Source of the DNA: Megaustenia siamemsis
Lineage: Eukaryota > Mollusca > Gastropoda > Stylommatophora > Ariophantidae
Reading direction: 5' to 3'
Assembly: GCA_032433765.1 (NCBI GenBank)
Contig: JAVIAB010000059.1
Location: 62,672,178-62,736,177, forward strand
DNA length: 64,000 bases
The notes below the pieces were generated by a model. It was not told the DNA's origin, searched no databases, and saw only the letters and a list, made by a program, of their open reading frames with translations. This document shows, in pieces, positions 33,065 through 43,109 of the stretch. A program made the translations under genes and the position numbers. Numbering within the stretch: position 1 is the stretch's first letter; every line of letters begins with the position of its first letter.

Positions 33065-33316
33065 TCCAATATTAGGAAGAAACAATCATCATTTTTTGGC
33101 CATGTAATGAGAAGAGAAAAGCTGGAATATATTGGAACAACTGGGAAAATTGAGGGATGAAGAGATAGAGGGAAGCAAAGAGAAAAAAAATACAAGACAG
33201 CTTAAGAGAATGGCTTGGCAGAAGTTCAACAACAGAAATGATAAATAACTGTCGAGATCGAAAGTTGTGGAGAGACATGATCACCTACGCCAGCAGGCCC
33301 TGTACTTGATGATGAT
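33065..33316 (+). mobile_element. LINE-B1 3' end
   Basis: About 250 nt: AATATTAGGAAGAAACAATC, GGCCATGTAATGAGAAGAGA, then CAGCAGGCCCTGTACTTGATGATGATGA. 5'-truncated. Confidence 0.85.
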
Positions 33317-33324
33317 GAGGAGGA

Positions 33325-33570
33325 TCCCATAAAATGGGTGCTCAGTAGTTACAGAACTGGACTACAAAGGACAAGAGTCAGGTTCGATCCTGATCGATGG
33401 CTTCCGGTTCACCCAGACTTAAAAATGGTACCGGATTTTTTCTGGGAAAGTAAAGCGGCACGGGCGTAATACCGACCACATTATCCCAAATCGTGTTCTG
33501 AAGGTCTGTAAAATTGCGGTCACTAACACTATATTCCATATACGCCACTTGACGTGACGGGGTTCTTTAC
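33325..33570 (+). repeat. SINE1 copy 11, diverged head
   Basis: The A-box region is degraded (GTGCTCAGTAGTTACAGAAC) but GGTTCGATCC and the body remain, ending CACTTGACGTGACGGGG with a CTTTACC tail. Confidence 0.85.
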
Positions 33571-33599
33571 CTTTGTTTTTTTTTTTTACTATTCTATAA

Positions 33600-33785
33600 A
33601 TATTAGATGGGTGTGTTCGTTTTATGTGCGGTTTCACCTTATGTCTATTGGCGTGTGCTGATACTGCAATGATTTGGACTGCAGCTGCCTTTGTTTGGGA
33701 GATGAAATATTGCTGTGTGGCACGAGCGGTTGAACAGTTATGAATTTTAATTCGTTTGCAGTGATACCGGGGCCTTCCATAACTA
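33600..33785 (-). repeat. Repeat R fragment
   Basis: Minus copy of the conserved stretch: TTATGTGCGGTTTCACCTTA, CTTTGTTTGGGAGATGA and TTTGCAGTGATACCGGGGCC, ending at the GGTTATGGAAGGCC start. Confidence 0.8.
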
Positions 33786-33794
33786 TAAACATTA

Positions 33795-34862
33795 CCATCA
33801 TCATCATCATGTGCTATACCGGTTGGCGTAGGCGATCACAACCTTCCACAATGTTCTATCTACAGTGCATCGTATCAGTTCTTTTGTTGACTGTTTTCCA
33901 TGCCATGACACCAACCTATCCAGTATTTTCTCTCTTTGTCGTCCGCGATCTCTCTTTAATTTTATTTTGCCAGTTGTAACCAAGTATTCCAACTTTCCTA
34001 CTTCTCATGGTGTGCCCGAAAAATGTTGATTGTTTCTTTCTGTTGTTATTTTAGGAGTTCTCTTTTTGTGTTGGCCTCTTTGAGAACTTCCTGATTGGTC
34101 TTTTTAACTGTCCATGGAACTTTCAACATTCTTCTGAGAAATCCCATCTCTGTGGCCTCTAACAGTCTTTTCATTTGTTTGTCTACTGTTAATGATTCGC
34201 TTCCATAGGTCAGAATTGGTTCTATATAGCACCGATGAACTTTCTTTCTCATTTCTATTGACATAGATTTGTTGCATAAAATATTTTTCATTTTCTGAAA
34301 TGTTATTTTGGCCTGAGCTATTCTGCTTTTTTATTTCTGTTGTGCCTCTTCAACCTGATGTTATTATTGTGCCCAAGTATTTGACGCATTGTATTTGTTT
34401 CAGATTTGTCCTGTTTATGTTTATGCTGCATGATGGTGATGATTGTTTCTTCGATAAGACCATTACTTCTGTTTTCTTACTATTCAGACTGAGACCTTTC
34501 TTGTTGCTTTCTTTTACTATTATGTATATCATTTCTTGTAGCTCATTCTCTGTCTTTGCTATTACGACTGTGTCATCCGCATATCGTAAATTATTTATGT
34601 TGTGACCGTTGACTTCAATACCTTTCTTGTCTACTATTGATCTTATAATATGTTCCCTGTAAAGTGAAAACATATCGGGCGAGAGAACACAGCCTTTTAT
34701 GACTTCTTGTTTTATAAATTGAAATTGTCCTGTTTGGTTGTTAATTCATATGGCTGCTGTTTGTTGCCAGTACATGTTTTATATGATTCGCAGATCCTTG
34801 CCATCAGTGTTTAATTTCTCCAGCATATTGTTTATTTCCACATGCTTTACTTTGTTAAATGC
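33795..34862 (-). mobile_element. LINE-B2 reverse transcriptase fragment
   Basis: Minus strand contains [20 protein letters not shown] with an intact YADD box (near 34570), LQCVKYLGTIITS-like sequence, the CYIEPILTYGSESLTVDKQM segment and the [19 protein letters not shown] end, then a CATCATCATCATG tail near 33797. Frames are broken at several points. Beyond 34862 the sequence switches to the repeat shared with 12590-12800. Confidence 0.85.
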
Positions 34863-34864
34863 CC

Positions 34865-35040
34865 AACTCCGTGATGACAGGCAGAAGATCTCATGTATAG
34901 AGACAATGGCAGCGATCTCCGACTAGTACAGTCACTGCCAAGAAGGAAAGGAATGGCAAACTACCTTCTTATATTGCCTAGAATAATCATGTCAAAAGAC
35001 AACCATAATCATATTCTATAAAAATTCATTAATGGGAAGA
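34865..35040 (+). repeat. Unclassified repeat, inverse of 12590-12800
   Basis: See the copy at 12590-12800. CATGTATAGAGACAATGGCA and GGAAAGGAATGGCAAACTAC are shared; the element's limits cannot be set from two copies. Confidence 0.6.
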
Positions 35041-35388
35041 CTTTTACTAGTAACAGTTTGTACAGTTTAGCCAGTGATTAATAAATTAGGGTTGTAAGTC
35101 ATTTTGAAGATGAAAATAGTGACCTACTACATTAATGAGTTTTAGTAAGTTCAGTTTTAACAGCAAATGTGTTCCAACTCTCAAATACAACAATTGCCTG
35201 TTTATAATTGAAACCCGAGTGTTTATTTTACAGCATTTCCGATGACATAATTGATCTGATACATGAGCTATGCTATTGACCAGTGTATGAGTTATTTTAA
35301 AATTAGTCGGCATTCTTTATGCTTTCGCTAGAGCTTGTATATGTATGTTATTAGTGCAAGGTTCTAGGTGCGGTCTTTGTAGGAATTT

Positions 35389-35508
35389 TCCATCAAGTGA
35401 GGTTATATATGTCGTAACATTAATGAAGTTTTCTATCAAGAGTCGTTATATATGTCGTAAAATTAATGAAGTTTTCTATCAAGGGAGGTCAAATATGTCG
35501 TAAAATTA
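35389..35508. repeat. About 53-bp tandem repeat, 2.3 copies
   Basis: ATATATGTCGTAACATTAATGAAG and TTTTCTATCAAG recur. The surroundings (35040-35690) are AT-rich with nothing else recognised. Confidence 0.7.
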
Positions 35509-35734
35509 AAGAGAAGGAGATCTATACAAATATGTGTCCTATTATTTACGATACAGACGTTCATTGTTTTTTTTCTTTTTTAGAAAACATCAGTACAGAT
35601 CGAAACAGAAGTATAGTTATTGAGGTGAATATTATATTCTGACTGAAACACATTACAGATGTACAGTGGCTCACGACGTGATCAATCCTAAGCGAGGAAG
35701 TTACGGTTGCCTGCTTGGAATCTTAAGAAAATTG

Positions 35735-36810
35735 ATTTAATATTTGTATTGTTTATTTTAAAAGTATTTGACAAAGTAAAGCACCAAGAAATAATCACAA
35801 CTTTAGAAGGCATGAATGTTAAGAGCAAAGATCTAAGTATAATAAAGAACATGTACTGGCAACAAACAGCGGCCATAAGAACTGGAAATCAATTGAGAAG
35901 GTTTCAAAAAATAAAACAGGGTGTTAGACAAAGTTGTATACTGTCACCAGATTTGCTTAATGTGTATAGTAAGATTATATTAAGATCTATAAGGGGTATG
36001 CTTGCAATATTAATTGGAGGTCACAATGTGAGTGGTCTCATGTATATTGATGATACTGTCTTGGTCACTGGGAGTGAAAATGAGTGGCGGGAAGTACTGG
36101 ACATTGTGATCGATAAAGGCGAGGGTCAAGGACATAGCCTCAGTGGCAGAATGACAGGGGTGGTGGTGGCAACAAAGAATAAGATATCGTTGCAGTGCAC
36201 AATGGAGACAGGTGGAGGAATGTTAAATCAGGTGGGTGAGTTTGAGTGTCTCAGAGCTGTTTTGGTCTCAGATGGTCGGTGTACGGCTGGGGTAAGATGC
36301 GTAATGACTCGGGCAAAATCAGCTTTCCAAAGGATGAACAAGATGCTGTACAGTCCATTTTTGACGGCAGAAACAAGAGAGGGATTTCTTTGGTGTCATA
36401 TAGGGCTGGTTCTGGTATTTGGATCTGAGTCATGGGCAATGGGACAGTGGACATGGAATCGCTGGAGATCGTTGACATGTGGGTTTGCATGGGAGTGTTG
36501 GAAGAGTCAGTAGGGCCTAGGAAGAGGGGTGAGAATATTGTGAGAGGGGCCAAAGCAAAAAGAGAGCTAAATTCCAATGTAAGACGCTCATCGAGTTTTG
36601 GCCATGTGGTCAGAAAGGACCCGATGGAATATGTTCTGACGACTCGAAGGATTGAGAGACGAGAAGATAGAGGGAGGCAAGGAGAAAAAAATTACAAATG
36701 GGGTAAAGAGAATGGCTTGGCGGAAGGTCAACAACGGAAATAAGTGATTGTTGAGGTTGAAAGTTGGAGTGACATAATCACCTAGGCCAGTAGACATGGT
36801 GCTTGAGCAT
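35735..36810 (+). mobile_element. LINE-B1 reverse transcriptase fragment, GC-biased decay
   Basis: Open for 268 codons yet dead. Motifs: VFDKVKHQEIITTLEGMNVK, IKQGVRQSCILSPDLLNVYS, GHNVSGLMYIDDTVLVTGSE (YADD is now YIDD), then a diverged thumb region. Compared with 28873-29880 many A-to-G and T-to-C changes are visible, especially from 36060 onward (GGTGGTGGTGGCAACAAAG), yet the frame is kept to 36513. It ends near CACCTAGGCCAGTAGACATGG. Confidence 0.85.
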
Positions 36811-36816
36811 ATTTGA

Positions 36817-36821
<5 letters not shown>

Positions 36822-36855
<34 letters not shown>
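36822..36855. repeat. (AT)n microsatellite
   Basis: About 34 nt of pure AT dinucleotides next to the LINE-B1 3' end. Confidence 0.95.
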
Positions 36856-36856
<1 letters not shown>

Positions 36857-37030
36857 CAGAATGTCTTGACTACACTATTATGCTATATGTGTATTATTAA
36901 TGGCCTTGTTCTAGACTGATGATGATGTCATTTATTTCTGTTTGAAATGGTCATATGATGACTTTTATAGATAGCGAATAGATAGACCTTATTGAGCAAA
37001 CATATCCGGTATATTGGTGGATTAAAAATG

Positions 37031-37286
37031 TAAAGAAAAGAACCCCGTCACGCGCAAGTGGCGTATTGGGAATATGGTGTTAGTGACCATACATTTTACA
37101 GACCTTCAGCACACGATTTTTGGGGGTAATGTGGTCGGTATTACGCCCGTGCCGCTTTACTTTCCCAGAAAATAAATGCGGTAGCCATTTAAGGCTGGGT
37201 GAACCCGGAAGCCGCTGATTGGGATCAAATCCTACCTCTTGTCCTTTGTAGCCCAGTTCACTAACCACTGAGCTATCGCGGCTCCC
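37031..37286 (-). repeat. SINE1 copy 12
   Basis: Full-length minus copy from CCCCGTCACGCGCAAGTGGC to GAGCTATCGCGGCTCCC. The following 37290-37610 has nothing recognised. Confidence 0.9.
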
Positions 37287-37614
37287 TATGCTGGTAGATT
37301 AATTAACAGTAAATACAATCAACAGCCTGTTAACAACAACAATCCTTTATTTGTGAAATATAAGATCATAAATGTTCTAAAAAGTTAGATTGAAAGACAA
37401 GTCACCATTATAACAGGGACACGGGATCACATTTATTTTATATAGAACCAGATGGACATTACCACAGAGACACAGGATCAAATTTATTTTATAAATGGCC
37501 CCAGTTGAACATCGTAAATAAATGTTTTATTTCCAGCAGAAACAAAGTCACAATTTATAATGTGCTGGATCGTTTGGGGGTAGTAAATGTTGTTTATCGT
37601 CCAGTAGCGTCTTC

Positions 37615-38190
37615 TAACATTTAAGAACTCTTTTTCTTGATTCTATTGTCAAAAAAGGATTGCATAGTATCTTGCAGAAAATCAGGAAGGCACTATGCAA
37701 TCCATTTTTGACAATGGAAACAAGAAAAAAAGAGTTCTTAAATGTTATGTAGAGCCAGTCTTAACATATGTATGTTAATCATAGACAATAGAGCAACAGA
37801 CAAGAACATCACTGGAGTCTGTAGAAATGTGGTTTTACAGAAGAATTTTGAGAATACCATGGACAGCTAAGAAGAGTAATGAAAATGTTCTGAAGAAAAC
37901 ACTTCCATATGGGTAGTTTTGATCAAAGCAAAAAGAGAGCTAATTTCCAATATTAGGAAGAAACAAGCATCATTGTTTGGCCATGTAATGAGAAGAGAAC
38001 GACTGGAATATATTGTAACAACTGGAAAAATTGAGGGACGAAGAGATAGAGGGAAGCAAAGAGAGAAAATACCAGACAGCTTAAGAGAATGGCTTGGCAG
38101 AAGGTCAAAAACAGAAATGATAAATAACTATCGAGATTGAAATTTGTGGAGAGACAGATCACCTACGCCAGTATGCCCGGTACTTGATGA
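37615..38190 (+). mobile_element. LINE-B1 3' end with inverted 5' piece
   Basis: 37615-37671 is the reverse complement of 37695-37750 (the segment TTTTTGACAATGGAAACAAG and onward), and then a plus-strand LINE-B1 runs to GGTACTTGATGATGATGA. An inverted 5' piece joined to a forward 3' piece is the signature of twin priming during retrotransposition; here the two pieces overlap by about 55 nt. Confidence 0.8.
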
Positions 38191-38557
38191 TGATGATTAT
38201 CTCAACACCAGTAGTTAAACTTTAACTTTGAGACAATATTTTAAATGTTTGCTCTATTTGTATTTTCTTTCATAATCTTGAACTCTTCACTATGGTAACA
38301 GGTTGAAGATCACTACATTGTATCAGGCTACTCAAAAGCAAAAGCAATGTCTCATTCTACAAGGGCTAAAATGTCCACATAAAGAACAGATGTGGTTGAA
38401 ATTTGAGACTGACGTCAATACTTTTGCTGCGTCTTCATTGCAGAGTCTTGGCTTTCTTTTGCTACGTGTTTCCATGGTACAATTTACCAGTATCTGGATA
38501 GCACGTTTCCTTAAATTTACTGTTGGTGTTGAACTGTTTCATATTGCAGAAAGAGGG

Positions 38558-39092
38558 GATGTTATGGGCAGTGTTATGGGGATTGCTATAGGGAGTGTTA
38601 TGGAGAGTGTTATGGGCAGTGTTATGGGGAGTGTTTTGGGGAGTGTTATTTGGAATGTTATGGGGGTTGTTATGTGGAGTTTTATAGAGGGTGTTATGGG
38701 GACAGTTATGGGGATTGTTATGGGTAGTGTTATGGAGAGTGTTATGGGGTTTGTTATGGGGAAAGTTATGGGTAGTGATATGGGTAGTGTTATGGAGAGT
38801 GTTATGGGGTTTGTTATGGGGAAAGTTATGGGTAGTGATATGGGTAGTGTTATGAGTATTGCTATGGAGAGTGTTATGGGGTTTGTTATGGGTAGTGTTA
38901 TGGGTAGTGTTATAGAGAGTGTTATGGATAGTGTTATGCAGAGTGTTATGTGGAGTGTTATGGAGAGTATTATGGGGAGTGTTATGAAGAGTGTTATGGA
39001 GGGAGCTATGGTGAGTGTTATGGAGAGTGTTATGTGGAGTGTTATGGAGAGTGTCGTGGGGAGTGTTATGGAGAGTGTTATGGGTAGTGTTG
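38558..39092. repeat. 12-bp-based minisatellite (GTGTTATGGGGA)
   Basis: About 44 units of GT(G/T)(A/G)TTATGG(G/A)(G/T/A)AGT type, with a 72-bp higher-order block repeated near 38730-38850. Because 12 is a multiple of 3, both strands carry long open frames (MGSVMESVMG and NTPHNTLHNT types); these are artefacts. A unique-looking stretch of about 260 bp precedes it with no recognised content. Confidence 0.92.
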
Positions 39093-39189
39093 ATCAAACC
39101 GGTATCTTCCATGGCCATTTTCAGCTCGAAGTACAAAACGTTGTTTCGAATGTTACTATCATCCATACAGACTACACATGTCAGCAGTC

Positions 39190-39545
39190 ATCTTAAGCAA
39201 CGTCAGGTCTCAATCTAATGCCAATAACAGACAAAATACGACAAAAAAAGAAATGAGGTAAACTCTCGTGGCTAATTCTACCAATGTTTGACAAACACAC
39301 ACGGCCACAGAATGAACAAGTCAGGCCCACTGATCCACGGGGTTTTCCATCCTTTTTCATGAGTCTTTTCTCTTCTACGTTGTGCCTTAGCACAGTATCA
39401 AATGATGTTATTCCATTGCTTACACATGCTCTCCATGATGTGTCATCACTTACTAGATGTTCTCAGACATTTTCACAGATTTAGAAGTCATTCAGAGATG
39501 ATTTACAGATATCTCTACATCGTAGTTTATGCACTCTTTTAAGGT
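39190..39545 (-). mobile_element. LINE 3' fragment with zinc-knuckle-like end (family G)
   Basis: Minus strand encodes RCRDICKSSLNDF in the upstream part, then HNVEEKRLMKKDGKPRGS and TCSFCGRVCLSNIGRISHES near 39270-39330. The CxxCGRxCxSxIGxxSH motif is frequent at the very end of some LINE ORF2 proteins. Single copy here. Confidence 0.7.
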
Positions 39546-40063
39546 TTATTCATTGACAATAATTTAAATGGCTCTGGAATGTGAAAAGGTTACTAACAAA
39601 TATCGTTTGCTGTAACAGTTCTATGAAATTTAGACTGTTAACCTAAACATATCGTTTACGTTAGTAGTATAGAAACAGCAGAATACACAACAAATGACGA
39701 TCGTTTTTCACATGTGGAACCGAACCCATAAAACATGCCCGGCCGTGCATATTTTGTTGTGTACCAAGGGGGCGTGACCCGTGTCCCCAGATGTGCGACC
39801 AGGTGCGGAGGTCGGCGAGGTGACCTCTCGGCGTTATCTCGGTGACTCGTGACCGGAAAGTCAAGTGATCGGGCTGATAAGCTCAGGTAGACTTGAAATG
39901 GACTGTTGTAAGACGATCTTTCCAAATCTATTAGCCTGTCGTGGTTCTAAAGATGCTTGGGGAAAACAGGTGAATGATGTAAAATATGTTGCGTTTCATG
40001 TGTTTATAATTTGAGTGCCGTCGCCCTCAGCGCCAGCAAATCAACATCATGTGGCATACCCTC

Positions 40064-40140
40064 AACATCATCATCATTAAGTACCAAGCCGGTTGGTGTA
40101 GAGTGATCATGTCTCGCCACAGCTTTCGATCTCGTAGTCT
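40064..40140 (-). mobile_element. LINE-B1 very short 3' end inside the Polinton TIR
   Basis: CATCATCATCATTAAGTACC then AAGCCGGTTGGTGTAGAGTG and CTTTCGATCTCG. Only about 75 nt were inserted. The right TIR lacks it, so it is younger than the Polinton. Confidence 0.8.
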
Positions 40141-40470
40141 AAATACTGAGGGGGGTGTAAGTGGTCATGACTGAGTGTTATCCCTTAAGGTATCTACTGA
40201 TAGTGGTTGTGTCCTGATATCGGTGACCATAAGGCCAGGTGTGCAAATCTATTTAAATAGCGTGTTGGTTGTGATGATTCTAAAAAATGGAGAAAAGGGG
40301 GTGTTCCTTTTGCTTGTTCGTCGGGCTGAAAATTTGTATCTAAATATCTGCTGATGCCATCCTCCTCGGTGTTATCTCTATTTCACATTCGAAATAAAAC
40401 AAGTCAAAATAAAACAAAACAAATACGTTGCTTTCTATATATTTTCACATTAAAGATTTGTATTAATATA

Positions 40471-40833
40471 TCAGAGAACAGATATTTTATAAATGTGCGA
40501 TGATGGTTTAACAATTATGTGAGAGGGAAAAAAATGACCAACAATATAGTCATGTATATCACTTTTCACAATAAAGATTGTATTAGTACAGCAGAAAAAA
40601 GTTATTTGAAAAATATAATACTGTCCGGTTGCAGCATTTATTAATTTTAACTGTCTCGGCTTCCTCCCTCCTATTTTGCTGTTACTGTCTGTTTGTGTTA
40701 AATGTCTATCAAACACAGGTGCATATGAAGGGTGATTAGCGTTCAAAACACAACCACCTTCCATTTTGACAAAATCTTGATCAAAGACGGAATAGGTAAT
40801 TGGTGACTCTGTTGAATCACCCGGGGCATCCAT
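40471..40833 (-). CDS. ORF in the Polinton left inverted repeat, unknown function
   Basis: Open for 120 codons from ATG (MDAPGDSTESPITYSVF), with FVKMEGGCVLNANHPSYAPV and RHLTQTDSNSKIGGRKPRQ. Transcription would run outward, toward the element end. The same gene is present in the right TIR (47834-47993) but with a 2-nt loss that breaks the start. I know no function for it; the basic GGRKPRQ stretch could bind nucleic acid. No membrane segment apart from a hydrophobic C-terminal stretch (FQITFFCCTNTIFIV) that may not be part of the original protein. Confidence 0.6.
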   Translation of the reverse strand: MDAPGDSTESPITYSVFDQDFVKMEGGCVLNANHPSYAPVFDRHLTQTDSNSKIGGRKPRQLKLINAATGQYYIFQITFFCCTNTIFIVKSDIHDYIVGHFFPSHIIVKPSSHIYKISVL

Positions 40834-40854
40834 GACTGCAGGATCTTTCTTCTG

Positions 40855-41020
40855 TTTAACAAGAGGTGGCGTCTAGTTTAGGTTCTGGTTAACAATAGGT
40901 GGCGTGTAGTTTAGGTTCTGGTTAACAATAGGTGGCGTGTAGTTTAGGTTCTGGTTAACAATAGGTGGCGTGTAGTTTAGGTTCTGTTTAACAATAGGTG
41001 GCGTGTAGTTGAGGTTAGCA
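40855..41020. repeat. 33-bp minisatellite, about 5 copies
   Basis: Unit TTTAGGTTCTGGTTAACAAT followed by AGGTGGCGTGTAG. Immediately inside the left TIR of the Polinton. Unrelated in sequence to the 33-bp array in the right TIR. The rest of 41020-41830 shows no recognisable gene; the 137-codon minus frame near 41402-41815 has no known motif. Confidence 0.9.
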
Positions 41021-41846
41021 TAACCCGATAAAATTTCATCTCGCATCTCAACTACCGTGATAAATTCATCTCTCGAGTGTTATCCCAGTTCTGGTAGGAA
41101 ACTTAAAAAAACTCTCACCGCGGTATGTCCTTATGTTTATCAATGGTCTGTTACGAAAAAACACAAACTGAGACTGCCTTAACGCCATCCTTTGACAATG
41201 GAATTATATTTCATTACCACGGACATGAAAATCCGTTGATCACAAATATCAAAGGGATATTCACGCTACACGACTTCATATTCTAAGAAAACAAACACAC
41301 ACCACTCGGTAACAGGCGCTGGTTATATGTGTGTGTGAATATACACTGATCGACTGAGCTTTATACCTTACTGTAATCGGGTAGCGTACCGTCTATTTAT
41401 ATTAACTAATGCCATACGTTATCAGGCGTATTGACACATGTTCAGTGATCACCCCCGGAAGTGACCTCTCGGACTGAGCCAAACGCTGATGTGTGGGAAA
41501 TCCCGGCAGACCTGGCCTATGACGTGCGAAATCATTGTTTATGTGTGTGTAACAGTTCGATCTCAGGTAACGCGTACTGAGACTAGGAAACCCCTTAGTG
41601 TTTATATGGGGTGACCTTGTTTTTGTAATGTAGATTTTAAAATAGGTGTGAGTTAAAGAGGGAAACCTCGCGCGCTGACCTAAAATCACTTGTTTATATT
41701 GTTTTCTCAAATCGCATTCAGCGTCGAGGAGGGAAAATATATTTTTTGTGGTAGAATGTATCCTTACAAAGAGTGATATTGACCGTTTTCTTAATAGCGG
41801 AGATATCGGTAACAACGATTAAAAAACTGATTCTACAACCACCAAA

Positions 41847-42500
41847 GTGTCATTTGTGAGGATTAATCTCCGATGGAAACACCCCTTTACATCTCTGATA
41901 GTTGGGCCTGCAGAGTGTGGGAAAACGGTAGATGTGCAAAAGTTTATACATAATCTTCACGAGTTAGCTGTCCCCGTACCGGAGGAAGTTATATGGTGTT
42001 ATGAGGAATGGCAACCAATGTACGAGACTATGCGGTCAGTGGGATTTATCGAGGGTCTACCAAACATCGATAAATTGGAAGGCGGTAAGAAGAGCGACTG
42101 ATCAACATCGATGACTTGATGTCGAAGACGGACGAAAGGGTAACAAAATTATTCACCAAAGGTAGTCATCACAGAGATGTAAGTGTGATGTACATCGTTC
42201 AAAACCTATTAGGAAAAAATAAGGAACATCGAACCATAAGCCTCAATATACATTATTTAGTCCTTTTCAAGAATCCGAGAGACGGAAGTCAAATTATCAA
42301 TCTGGCTAAACAAATGTTCCCAGACAGGTGGGGTACCTCCATGACATTTTTAAGGTGATAGTTTTAACTGTTACTTGTTGGTGGACCATCGTCAGTAAAC
42401 ACCGGATCATCTTAGGTTGAAAACAAAGATATCCCCAGGGGAGAGACAAATCGTTTACGTGCCAAAGTAATACAAATGTGCGATGAATCACTTAGACGAC
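41847..42500 (+). pseudogene. Polinton A32-like DNA-packaging ATPase, frameshifted
   Basis: FtsK/HerA-type packaging ATPase. Walker A GPAECGKT at 41904-41927; Walker B LINIDDLM at 42098-42121 in the next frame, so a frameshift lies near 42095. Then KLFTKGSHHRDVSVMYIVQN with the sensor Q, and LVLFKNPRDGSQIINLAKQM (42260-42320), both typical of Polinton ATPases. After 42340 a further shift and a stop break the C-terminal part (TPDHLRLKTKISPGE is still readable). In virions the enzyme drives genome packaging; this copy cannot be functional. The true start is unclear; no ATG is close before the GTG at 41847. Confidence 0.88.
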
Positions 42501-42596
42501 ACGGTGAAATGTTTAAATGTATGCGCGCCGCCACGCCGAGCGGTTTATGAGCCATATTGAAAACAGCCTCTCACGAACCCATTCACTTTTTGTGCG

Positions 42597-43070
42597 AGTG
42601 TTGTCATTACATATTAAAAGGAAATCGAAAAAGATGATCTTGATGGATTCTCGATAACTCGAGGGTCTGGAACTAATACCACCACGTATACCCCACCCGA
42701 GGCGATCAATGACAACTTGAGAGATTTAGATTATGAAATGCAACGTATTCTAGACCGCGATGATTTACCACCCGTTGATAAGGCCAGAGTGTACAAATGT
42801 GCTCTGCTTTAGTATTTAAAAAGATTGGAGCAGTATAAACGACGGTCATTGGGCTCGGTCGATCTCATTCAACACAACACCTCAACAGAAAGAAATCCTT
42901 CTCCACCACCACCACCACTCGATGTACCACCAGAGCAGACCAAGGCAGCAGCGGAAACCCTAACGACAAGTAAGGAAAACACTCCACAGGTAACCACGTT
43001 TAAACTGAGACTTAAGAAAAGAAAAAGCGGAATCCTAACACCAAAATGGGAACGGTGGCAAAAATATTGA
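42597..43070 (+). pseudogene. Polinton conserved short ORF (unknown function), one in-frame stop
   Basis: Contains NLRDLDYEMQRILDRDDLPP and an YLKRLEQYKRR segment separated by an in-frame TAG near 42811, then a low-complexity SPPPPPLDVPP and a basic LRLKKRKSGIL with ending PKWERWQKY. The L-x-x-E-M-x-x-IL repeat pattern is found in a small uncharacterised ORF common to many Polintons, next to the ATPase or integrase. Its role is not known to me. Apart from the TAG the frame is open for about 150 codons. Confidence 0.65.
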
Positions 43071-43109
43071 GACGTCAATACTTTCACCTGAGTCGACCAT
43101 GGGCTTATA

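Larger units (their letters stand above)
39800..40836. repeat. Polinton left terminal inverted repeat
   Basis: Reverse complement of blocks in 47834-49000: AATATGTTGCGTTTCATGTG / CACATGAAACACAACATATT, TGATAAGCTCAGGTAGAC / GTCTACCTGAGCTTATCA, CATATGAAGGGTGATTAGCG, and the ORF region. A short LINE-B1 3' end has inserted at 40064-40140 (minus). The outermost part contains one unit of the 33-bp repeat that is expanded in the right end. Confidence 0.85.

Noticed and set aside
38303..39196. 297-codon plus-strand frame and 234-codon minus-strand frame as protein genes
   Set aside because: Both are translations of a 12-bp minisatellite; the unit length is a multiple of three, so frames stay open by default. 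No non-repetitive domain.
41402..41815. 137-codon minus frame as a Polinton DNA polymerase remnant
   Set aside because: No polymerase motif (such as DTD-type or SLYPS-like blocks) is present, and composition gives no support.
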